Positions 1-8,400 of a DNA stretch of 64,000 nucleotides are shown here, one piece after another; position 1 is the stretch's first letter; every line of letters begins with the position of its first letter. Source of the stretch: Cyclina sinensis (taxonomy: Eukaryota; Mollusca; Bivalvia; Venerida; Veneridae); NCBI GenBank assembly GCA_012932295.1, contig JAAONU010000019.1:20097908-20161907 (forward strand). Direction: 5' to 3'. The notes under the pieces were generated by a model. That model saw only the letters and a list, made by a program, of their open reading frames with translations. It had not been told where the DNA came from and ran no database searches. The position numbers and the translations under genes are program-made.

Positions 1-360
1 AAAATGTTGACAAAGAACACAGGGTGATTAATAGCTCACCCTGAGCATTTGCTCAGGTGAGCTAAAATATAAAAATCATTTAAGGGCCATATCTCTGACA
101 AAAGTCATTGAACTGGAAAATGCCAACGATATGCACAACTAGACTTGGTACTGATCATTCCAGTAAAGTTTGGATGAAATTGCAACAGAAGTTTTTGAGG
201 AGTAGTCCTGACAAGTTTTGTGATGGACAGACAGATGGTCAGACGACAGAGAAATGATCCCTTTATGTTGCAGCTACTTTGTAGCAGGCGACACAAAAAT
301 GAATGACATTTGATTTTCAGACAGGCTACACATATACCCATCAGATCTATTGCAGCACAT
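1..360. repeat. Dispersed bivalve-type repeat fragment
   Basis: The stretch starts with a hairpin and the boundary words 'caggtgagctaaaa'. It continues with 'agggccatatctctgacaa', a middle part with 'atatgcacaactagacttgg', and a tail rich in 'gacagacagatggtcagacg'. I recognise this layout (hairpin end, 'agggccat..ctctgacaa' opening, gacagacgg-type tail) as a high-copy family of bivalve genomes. The same 'caggtgagctaaaa' boundary recurs at about 5,606. No intact open frame is present, and the short minus-strand frame inside it is incidental. The family assignment is from memory. Confidence 0.55.
33..63. other. Hairpin at repeat boundary
   Basis: Positions 33-46 (agctcaccctgagc) pair with 51-63 (gctcaggtgagct). 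The stem is 13 bp with one extra C on the left arm and a 4-base loop. It sits at the edge of the dispersed repeat, where rolling-circle-type non-autonomous elements often carry a hairpin. The structure is read directly; a role in transposition is inference. Confidence 0.7.
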
Positions 361-1029
361 GTTTTAGATACACTGAAACACTTTCAAGATGCAAACAATA
401 ACCCTTTCCTATTTATTTTACCCCTGACAATTAACTGCCATTAAATTATACAGGACACTGGATCAGCACACACAATAAACAGGCAACATATATTTACATA
501 TTTATTTCTACACATATTTTTTTATAACCCAAACCATTATTGTGCCATAAATTATGGCATTAGGAAACTATTCAGGTGGCATGTTTCACTATACAGTACT
601 GAAGAACTGTTCCATTTTTTGTTTTGAATGACACCTTTATCTTCCTGAACTTCTCGAAGATTTGAAGACATGATTTTATTCATTTTAATACACCTTTACA
701 CTAATATCTTGAATGACACAAAATCTTGAGCAACATCTTCCCCTTAAATACCTGATTCTTTTAAAGAACCATAACTCTTACTATTAAAATATACTGAGGT
801 AACAATAAGGCAACATATTTGACTGCCCTGAAATGGTTATTCAGAGGTTACAAGTTTGATCCCCTACTCTTTCATCACATCTGTTGTTCTAATAAGACAT
901 TACACAGAAGTTGCATGTATAGAGATCCTATGTATAGGTGCTACACACTGAACATGTTAAAGAACAGGAAGGTCCCTGGAATGGGATGCTTTCTGTATCT
1001 ATCATTATCCCTAACAGCCTAAACTAACT
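361..1029. other. AT-rich DNA with nothing recognised
   Basis: I see no coding potential, RNA gene or clear repeat here. The short plus-strand frame at 819-1,022 has no recognisable composition or homology. Confidence 0.5.
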
Positions 1030-2110
1030 ACAGTCCAACCTTACTTAAGCAGCCAGCCAAGGGAAACAGTAATTTTGACCGCTTAAACAAGGTGACCATT
1101 GAATTTGGGGTAATATTTGCTTGCTTTCTTAAGTACTAGTAGTTGTGGTTACTTTGAACACAGAATTATAACACTTTATCAACTGTTGTATATCAATGTA
1201 TCTTTATTAACTTCTTAATACGATAATTCAAGTTAAAAATACAATACACATGTTATCTTACAATCATTTAAAATCTTTTAGATACTATCATTATCATCAC
1301 TGACTTCCTTATAAGGTAGGAACATTTGTTTCTTAAGTGCTATCTGAAGTAACCTATGATTCAATAATGGCATATTTGAAAATTTCTTTGTTCTAAGTTT
1401 ACATCTTATCTTTGAAAGTAACAAAAATTTCTTAAATGATTAAGATTAATACGGTATTGATTTTTAGGGAACTGCAAAGATGGTTAGAGTTCTTTCCCTT
1501 TCCTTGTTATCAGGGTGATTTGTACAAGATGTTTTCCTTACAAGCTGATATACAGAATACAGCATAGTAATACTTCAGCTTCATTTTCTTTCACTCCCAG
1601 GACAGATTTAAATTAGAGTCCAACTTAAAAGTATGTTTCTGAGGTGCTTGTACTCATTTTAATTTCTACTGACTTCTGAAATCAATACCTTTTGTAATTA
1701 CAAAACAAACTTCTCAACACCTAAATGATCAAGTTAACTATGAGAGTCTATTGTTATTGTTTGTCATTAAAATTGTTGACGTTAATGGAACACATTTTAA
1801 TGCACACATAACAAAAAGTTGCTGAATTTACACACTGATACATCAATGCACTATGTATTGTCACGAATTTGCCATTGAGGGTTTATTCTTAGGCTTGTAA
1901 CACCTTGAGTAGACAATATGAGACTGCTAAATCGGGTCGATTTTTGACAAAATGAATGCAATTAGGGTGGCCGCTGGCTGCAGACATAAACTGACCATTT
2001 AATAAACATGTTATCAAGAAGGATTTTCGACAGGAGTGTCATGAAAGACCGTTGACACAAGGTGACCATCATTATAAAGTGACTGTTAGAGCAGGTTAAA
2101 CCGACTCTTC
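1030..2110. repeat. Degenerate 'acagtc-aacct' family element or two fragments
   Basis: The left end reads acagtccaaccttacttaag, which matches the left end of the better preserved element at 11,578 (acagtcaaacctgtgcttaag). The right side, about 1,970-2,110, contains 'caaggtgaccat' (also present near 1,089) and ends with 'gcaggttaaaccgact', an imperfect inverted match to the left end. This suggests one long inverted-repeat element or two fragments of the same family. The centre is AT-rich and has no transposase frame. Confidence 0.35.
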
Positions 2111-2339
2111 AAGGGGTATTTGTTGTACTGGAAACTGGTACCAACAATTTTTTTCACAGAAAACCATAACTCTGTCTAACTGACAAAATGGAAACTGTTT
2201 AGTGAAATTAATAATGAATGCATAATAAGAAGTATATAATAATTACATTGAATTAATAGTTAAAATAATATTAAATAAATGAATTTGTTATTTTACAGAA
2301 TATTACATTATGCTTTTAATTTATTTTGTAAAGCTGTCT

Positions 2340-3335
2340 GTAACTGTTTTTTATCTGAGCATTTTGTGCCCATGTGAGCTATTGTCATCTCATGGTGTCC
2401 CTCATCTGTCATCATGCATTAGAGTGTGAATATTTTGATTCGAACAACAGCTTCTCTGAAACCAATTGGCCAAATTTAATGCAACTCAACAGTGATGTTC
2501 CTCTCATGAAGCTCTACCAAAGTTGTTCAAAAAATTGAACTCCATCAAAAACTCTGGTTGCTCTGGCAACAGAAATGACAAACATTGAAAATCTTTTTGT
2601 CTGAAACCACAAGACCTAGAACTTACGATATTTTGCATACAGTTTACCTAGAGGTCTTCTACCAAGATTTATTAAATAATGCCCCTGGGGTCATAAATGG
2701 CCTTGAACTGGGGTCTTTTGATTTATTTTATTTTTGATGTTTTGCCCCTGCCTTTGGGGTCGAATGATTTTCTGAAGGCTTATAAAGGAAAGACTTAAAA
2801 AAAAAAAAAACTTGTCTGAAATGATATGCCATAGAGATTAGTTATTTTGAGTGTTGCACTGTCTAGTGGACCTCTACCAAGTTGGTTCAAATGAAATCAT
2901 CTTAAGGTCCTCTACCAGACTGTTCAAATTATGCCCCTGGGGTCATTAATAGCCAAGCCTTGGGGTCACTTGATTTTACATAGACTTACAAAGGAAAGAC
3001 TTAAAAATTCTTACAGTCAGAAACTGTATGCCCTAAAAGTCTTATACTAAGACTGTTCAAATAATGCCCCATGGGTCATTAATTGCCTTGCCCTGGGGTC
3101 ACTTGATTTTACATAGGCTTATATAGGCAATGCTTAAAAAATCTTCTTGTCTGAAACTGTATATCCTAGAGTGTAAATATTGAGCATGTTACACTGTCTA
3201 GTGGATATATATCAAGCTTGATCAATTTTTGTCCCTAGGGCCCTCTTTCAAGGTTCTATTTGTATAAAATATAAGATCTTAAAAAATCTTCAATCTAACA
3301 CCTGTTATTTTGCTTCTGATGTTTGATAAACATGA
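2340..3335 (+). repeat. Dispersed repeat with diverged internal units
   Basis: The segment contains recurrent phrases spaced roughly 130-250 bp apart. Examples are 'tgcccctggggtcat', 'ggggtcacttgattttacat', 'ctgaaactgtat' and 'gttacactgtctagtgga'. These mark diverged tandem units starting near 2,690, 2,935 and 3,065. The wording matches a common bivalve interspersed repeat as I remember it. A 14-A run lies near 2,800. No coding frame is supported. Confidence 0.55.
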
Positions 3336-3469
3336 AGTATTTAGGTGAGCAACCCAGTGCAAACATGGCCCTTTTGTTTCCTTACATACCCCTTAACAAT
3401 TTAGAAAACATAATTGACTTGTAGATTTTCAACTGGCAAGTCTATCATGCAAGTGAAGGGAATATGGAA

Positions 3470-3565
3470 GTACAAAGGGAAGGTGGGTGCAATCAGTGCA
3501 AGGGGAAGTGAGATGCAAGCAGTGCAAGGGGAAGTGAGATGCAAGCAGTGCAAGGGGATGGTGGG
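3470..3565 (+). repeat. Short minisatellite, ~27-bp unit
   Basis: About three copies of a unit containing 'gcaagcagtgcaagggga' followed by 'agtgagat' lie head to tail, with degenerate partial copies at both edges. It is a purine-rich local expansion with no coding meaning. Confidence 0.65.
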
Positions 3566-3804
3566 GTGTAAGACTTAACCACTTGATATCTACTAGTCAA
3601 TTACTTGAACCTGAAATGAAACTTAAGTCAGAGAAAACCAGTTTTTAAAATAAACTCCTAATATACCATGTAAGGACAAGAACCTAAGATTTTGTAAGAG
3701 GCCAAAGCTGACTTTAACAAAACTCCAAGCATACCAGAACTTCAATATTATATCAACCTGAATCGAAATCACAGACCTTTAAATAAACTCCTAACATTAC
3801 AAGT

Positions 3805-5617
3805 AAGACAAGAGGGTCATGGTCCAAATTTTATTGCCATAGCAAAAACTTAAAAAATGAGAATTTTTTTTTTTTTTTTTTTCCTTTGGTGGGGGAGTGA
3901 CCCCACTGTGGTCACAGTGCATACTAGCAAATATCTAAGCTCCAGGCCATGCAGTTTGTGACGAGAAGATTTTTAAAGTTTTTTGCTATATAACTCTATG
4001 TAAAACATGTGACCCCTTGGGCAGGGCTAGTTTTGACCCAGGGGCCATGATTTGATCAATCTTGGAAGAGGTCTACTAGACAATGCTCAACAACAAATAT
4101 CTAAGCTCCATGCCTTTTAGTTTCTTACAAGAAGATTTTTAAAGTTTTCCCTATATGACTCTATGTAAATCAAGTAAGCCCTGGGCGGGGTCAGTTCTGA
4201 CCCCAGGGTCATAACTTGAACAATCTATGTAGAGGTCCACTAGATGATGCCTCATACCAAATATCTAAGCTCCAGGCCTTGCAGTTTCTGACAAGAAGAT
4301 TTTTAAAGTTTTTTTGCTATATATCTCTATGTAAAATATGTGACCCCTTGGGCAGGGCCAGTTTTGACCCAGGGGCCATGATTTGAACAATCTTGGTAGA
4401 GGTCTACTAGACAATGCTCAACACCAAATATCTAAGCTCCATGCCTTGTAATTTCTTACAAGAAGATTTTTAAGTTTTCCCTATATAACTCTATGTAAAT
4501 CACTTAGTAAGCCAGGGCGGGGTCAGAACTGAACAATCTTTGTAGAGGTCCACTAGATGACGCCTCATACCAAATATCTAAGCTCCAGGCCTTGCAGTTT
4601 CTGACAAGAAGATTTTTAAAGAATTTACTGTATAACTCTTTGTAAAACATGTGACCCCTTGGGCCGGGCCAGTTTTGACCCAGGGGCCATGATTTGAACA
4701 ATCTTAGTAGAGGTCTACTAGACAATGCTCAACAACAAATATCTAAGCTCCATGCCTTGCAGTTTCTGACAAGAAGATTTTGAAAGTTTTCCCTATATAA
4801 CTCTATGTTAATCAAGGGATCACATTGTCGATGGCTCGATAACATTTGAAAAAATGTGAGTATTTTGTTTTTAACTGAACTCTGTGAAATATTTTTAGTC
4901 CTGAGCCAAACAGAGGAGGTTGGAACAATGTTACATGACGATTATGTGGGCCAGCATCTATTTCACGGCAAAGAAATCACTCAAGATGTGTCTCCTCGTA
5001 AAAGAAAACACACAAGTTGGTATTTGGTACAAGTTCTAGCAACGTCAAGGGCTCTCATTTAAACAGATCACCAAAATGTGAAAGAGCCACCGTTTAGTAG
5101 GGGTGCTGGGGCAGGGCCAGTTCTGACCCCAGGGTCATAATTTGAACAATCTTTGTAGAGGTCAACTTGATGATGCCTTATACCAAATGTCTAAGCTCCA
5201 TGCCTTGTGGTTTCTGACAAGAAGACTTTTAAAGTTTTCACTATATAACTCTATGTAAAATCAAGTGACCCCGGGGCGGGGCCAGTTCTGACCCCAGGGT
5301 CATAATTTGAACAATCTTGGTAGAGGTTCACTAGATGATGCTACATACCAAATATCTAAGCTCCAGGCCTTGCGGATTTTGAGAAGAAGATTTTTAAAGT
5401 TTTTCCTTTTGCTTGCCATGGCAAAAAACAGAGTTCTGCATGGAATTGATTTCTTTGAACAACTTTGGTAGAGCTTTATGCAAGAAACATCCCTGGCAAG
5501 TTTCATTGAATTTGGCCCTGTGGTTTCAGAGGAGATGTCGTTTGAATGGAAATGTTGACGAGGCACGACGACGCACGACAGACGGAGGGGGATCACTGCG
5601 TGACAGGTGAGCTAAAA
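3805..5617 (+). mobile_element. Composite dispersed element with ~166-bp tandem core
   Basis: The left edge is 'caagagggtcatggtcc', followed by a poly-T run near 3,866. Diverged tandem units follow, marked by 'aaatatctaagctcca' at about 3,928, 4,094, 4,260, 4,427, 4,571, 4,738, 5,189 and 5,350. Most spacings are near 166 bp; one is shortened to about 144. The unique 3' tail runs from about 5,410 through a cgacgcacgac-rich stretch to 'caggtgagctaaaa'. Unique 5' flank, tandem core and unique 3' tail is the plan of 'pearl'/Helentron-associated elements described in bivalves. I have not verified membership. A ~290-bp foreign segment interrupts the core at about 4,817-5,104. Confidence 0.6.
4817..5104 (+). 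pseudogene. Coding-like island inside the 166-bp array
   Basis: The segment interrupts one array unit between 'ttaatcaag' and 'ctggggcagggccag', so it is foreign to the repeat. Two short stretches read like protein: DHIVDGSITFEK (about 4,819-4,854) and, from about 4,901, QTEEVGTMLHDDYVGQHLFH and beyond to about 5,008. A gtgagt sequence at about 4,856 and acceptor-like 'tttttag' and 'ctgag' sequences lie between them. This would allow an intron of only ~45-50 bp. It may be a captured or inserted gene fragment, or a true exon of the downstream gene surrounded by repeats. I do not recognise the protein. Confidence 0.35.
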
Positions 5618-6075
5618 ATCTTTATTAATGACATGAAAAAATATCGAACAGACAAATTTATCTAAAACAATGAACATAGTATTTGAAAAATAATGACATC
5701 TCAGAGCTAAAAATGTTTTCAGTAATCAATTAAACACTTCTGTACACTTTCATCATTTAAAATAAATTCTGTGAATATATTCTATGTTTTCCTTATCTGC
5801 ATCATAATAAGTACCAAAAATTAAGATATAATTATGACTTCTTAATTTGATGTAATAAGATGTAATGTTTTTTAATCAAATAATTGTGTGGGTTTTAAAA
5901 ACAATAATTATATCTTTTTAGGCCATAATTGGATCCTGATATCATAATTATACTAATTACTATACCACTTTCAATCAAGGTCACCATTTGAAAAATAGAT
6001 AACTGCAAAATTCATTTTAATATCAACTGTCATTAAAAAAAATAATAAGGGGAGGGGGGACAGTCTGCATAATTT
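5618..6075. other. AT-rich DNA, nothing recognised
   Basis: This is low-complexity AT-rich sequence. It probably belongs to the intron or upstream region of the OB-fold gene. No splice-bounded coding stretch was noticed. Confidence 0.5.
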
Positions 6076-6077
6076 CA

Positions 6078-6325
6078 TTTTGGGGGAGAACAGTCAGGGG
6101 AGGAAACGGTTTGGGGGAGAACTGTCATGGGGAGAAAACGGTTTGGGGGAGAACTGTCATGGGGAGAAAACGGTTTTGGGGAGAACTGTCATGGGGAGAA
6201 AATGGTTTGGGGGAGAACTGTCATGGGGAGAAAACGGTTTTGGGGAGAACTGTCATGGGGAGAAAATGGTTAACTTTGGGGGAGAACTGTCATGGGGAGA
6301 AAACGGTTTTTGGGAGAACAGTCTG
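6078..6325 (+). repeat. 32-bp minisatellite, about 7 copies
   Basis: The 32-bp unit is made of 'gggggagaactgtcat' plus 'ggggagaaaacggttt' and is repeated head to tail about seven times. C/T and G-run variants occur, one copy near 6,271 carries an insertion, and the edge copies are degenerate. The unit lacks stop codons in two plus-strand frames, so it creates long incidental open frames (6,080-6,352 and 6,111-6,458). It is G-rich on the plus strand, with runs of four to five G, so G-quadruplex formation is conceivable. Confidence 0.9.
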
Positions 6326-6339
6326 GCATTCATCAAAAT

Positions 6340-6840
6340 TTATCATCTCTGATATTCAGAATTGCTATCCTTGTTTTGGGGATTTTCTGTTTTTTTGTTG
6401 TTGTTATTATTGTTGTTGCAGTAGTATATCTATTAGCATTTTATTTATTTTGTTGTAGATGTCGCTAACACTGCGCATAATTTGATTTTTTTTGTAAGTA
6501 GATTAGCCATAAATTTTCAATTTGCCCACAATACATTTCATCCATTTAAATTGTTCAAAAAATCAGGGTATATTGCATTTTTGAAATGGTGTGATTTGAT
6601 CTTGACAAATGGAGGCAATATGTAAATTGGTATAAATCTATTCGCCTTCAATAGAGGCTTACATCAAAATATATCATCTCTGATATTCAGAATTGCTATC
6701 CTTGTTTTGGGGGATTTCCTGTTGTTTTTTTTTTTGGTTGTTGTTGTTATTGTCGTTGCAGTAGTATATCTATTAGCATTTTATTTATTTTGTTGTAGAT
6801 CTCGTTAACACTGAATTTTTTGTAAGTAGATTAGCCTTCA
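6340..6840 (+). repeat. Direct duplication of a ~165-bp intronic segment
   Basis: The stretch at about 6,345-6,510 ('tatcatctctgatattcaga' through a gttgtt-rich run to 'gtaagtagattagcc') recurs at about 6,674-6,835 with few differences, an offset near 329 bp. Both copies keep 'ttttgttgtagat' followed by 'gtaagtagattagcc', an acceptor-like and donor-like pair with little between them. It lies just upstream of the first recognised exon. Confidence 0.8.
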
Positions 6841-6873
6841 ATTTTTCACAACATTGCTTATTTTCCTGAACAG

Positions 6874-7070
6874 TAAACGTCAAAGGTGATGATGTAAGAA
6901 TTAAGTCTGTGACTTTGGACGATGGTACTCATAAAGCAAAGATCATTTTGTGGAGGGATTGTTTGGAATCCGAAGTAAGACCAGGAGATTTCATTCAAGT
7001 CACAGATGTTATTACAAATACGTACAACAATAATACAACTTTATCAACAACTACAAAATCAAAAGTGGAG
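6874..7070 (+). CDS. OB-fold-like nucleic-acid-binding protein, penultimate exon
   Basis: The exon is bounded by the acceptor 'cctgaacag' ending at 6,873 and the donor gtatgt at 7,071. It opens with two bases of a split codon, then 65 whole codons beginning NVKGDD. The features read as an RPA/SSB-type OB fold: strand 'VRIKSVTLDDG', then 'KAKIILWRD', then 'RPGDFIQVTDV', and a threonine-rich final strand 'TTLSTTTKSKVE'. Such folds bind single-stranded DNA or RNA, but the partner cannot be told from two exons. Upstream exons are needed. One possible donor in the island at 4,817-5,104 is phase-compatible but unproven. Coding, splice sites and phase are seen; the fold is recognised by pattern and the function is inferred. 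Confidence 0.65.
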
Positions 7071-7379
7071 GTATGTTTTATTGCAATATTCAAGCTTCTT
7101 CGTCATTTTATAAGAGCTATCATAAGTTATCATAAATGAGAATGATGTATCATTAAGATATTCCTTTCAATAGATTATCAACACAGTTTTGGAAATAAAA
7201 CATTATTAAACTAATGAATGAAATGTTTAGAACTGACAATCACCCATAGAATATATATACAGGTGCATTTTCAAGAGGTATGATGCTATACCTTTGTTAA
7301 TTGATATACCTCTGTGGTCTAAATTGTTCCATTTATTTGTTTGTATGGTACTGTATGCCAATTTCAACATCTCATTGGT

Positions 7380-7600
7380 CATATCTTGGTGGTAAGTCCA
7401 CCGAACCTGCTTTCTTGGATATTTGACGATTTATTACCAATTTTTCTGTGTCTGACTACTTATCCTACATGATCTACTCTAGATCAGAGGTGAGAGAGGA
7501 ATGGCCATCAGACATTACAGAGAAATTTGCACCAGGAGATCTAACCAGCGATCTTTTGTAAACTAATCCAGCGCTATCTATTGAGCTAACTGGTTGGACA
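7380..7600 (-). repeat. tRNA-derived SINE-like sequence in intron
   Basis: On the minus strand, 7,590-7,571 reads GTTAGCTCAATAGATAGCGC, close to a tRNA D-arm and RNA polymerase III A box. Positions 7,546-7,535 read GGTTAGATCTCC, close to a B box (GGTTCGANNCC). The boxes are 44 bp apart, which is normal for tRNA-derived SINEs. The acceptor-arm ends do not pair well, so this is not an intact tRNA gene. The downstream boundary is a guess. It lies inside the 647-bp intron between the two OB-fold exons. Confidence 0.5.
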
Positions 7601-7717
7601 TAAAACCATGCTATAAAAAAACAAAGCTTCCTAGTATTTACAGTTCACTATTTCTGGATATAAACAGTAATCTTTTTACATGCTGAGAAAATCCACTTTC
7701 TTCAAGTTATTTTCCAG

Positions 7718-7960
7718 ATCTGTGACGCTCCTGAAGAATGTAAAGTGGTCGTTGTTGAAGGAATATCATCCTTAGAAGGAAAAGCCGAGTTGTTCCTGTC
7801 AAACGAGTTTACAATAACAGTGCCAGCAGAACTTCTGCAGGCTGCTCTTGCAACTCCTGAAGAGCCTTATGTGAATGTAGAGATGGCAACAGTAGATGGT
7901 ACTTTGAACTTAGAACTCAAAACTACAGGAGGAGAAGTCTTGAGCATAAATAAAAAATGA
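7718..7960 (+). CDS. OB-fold-like protein, terminal exon and stop
   Basis: The acceptor 'ttattttccag' ends at 7,717. The exon continues in phase 0 from the exon ending at 7,070 and encodes 80 residues, starting ICDAPEEC and ending INKK before TGA. It is rich in acidic and hydrophobic alternation (CKVVVVEGIS, AELFLSNEFTITVPAELL, VNVEMATVDGTLNLEL), consistent with a beta-rich C-terminal domain. Its first residues probably finish the OB strand begun in the previous exon. Codon use is clearly more protein-like than in any other frame nearby. No AATAAA was noticed within about 500 bp downstream, so the transcript end is unknown. I do not recognise a named gene. Confidence 0.65.
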   Translation: MCDAPEECKVVVVEGISSLEGKAELFLSNEFTITVPAELLQAALATPEEPYVNVEMATVDGTLNLELKTTGGEVLSINKK

Positions 7961-8029
7961 TCTAAAAGATGTGAATTATGTGGTCCAACTTAAAATGGTG
8001 CTTTCAATACTTTAGCTCAACTATTCAAA

Positions 8030-8400
8030 GATTAAGGAGTGCTAAAGTTCTCGCCCAAGCATTGGCGTCGGCACTGGTTCAGGTTAAAGTTTTTCAGCAA
8101 GGTAGCATTATTCAACTTTCCCTTGCAGATATATCCCTGAAACTTACAATACTTATTTACCATCATGATCTTAGTCTGTTCACATGAGGAGGTAACTGAG
8201 ACAAGTATTTTGTGTCCATTATGGCCCCTTTTTAACTTAGAATTTTTGTTAAAGATTTTCAGCAACATAGCGTTTTTCACCTTTTCCTTGTAGATATAGC
8301 ACTGAAACTTAAAATAGTTTAGTCATCATGACTTTAGACTGTCACAAGAGGAGGTAACTGCATCAAGGATTTTGTGTGAATCATAAGTTTATAAAGTTTA
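8030..8400 (+). repeat. Dispersed repeat, two diverged ~164-bp units
   Basis: 'ttttcagcaaggtagca' at 8,091 and 'ttttcagcaacatagcg' at about 8,255 open two related units. Each is followed by 'gatata(t/g)c(c/a)ctgaaactta', 'atcatgac/tcttag' and 'gaggaggtaactg'. I recall the wording as a frequent bivalve repeat. It begins shortly after the OB-fold gene's stop codon. Short frames across it on both strands are incidental. Confidence 0.65.

Noticed and set aside
6080..6458. Two overlapping open frames with repeated GENCHGEK-type peptides as a repeat-protein gene
   Set aside because: The frames exist only because a 32-bp minisatellite unit lacks stops. The unit is not a multiple of three, so successive copies change frame, and there are no flanking coding or splice signals.
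7535..7590. Functional tRNA gene on the minus strand
   Set aside because: A- and B-box-like sequences are present, but the acceptor stem and anticodon arm do not fold convincingly. A SINE remnant fits better.
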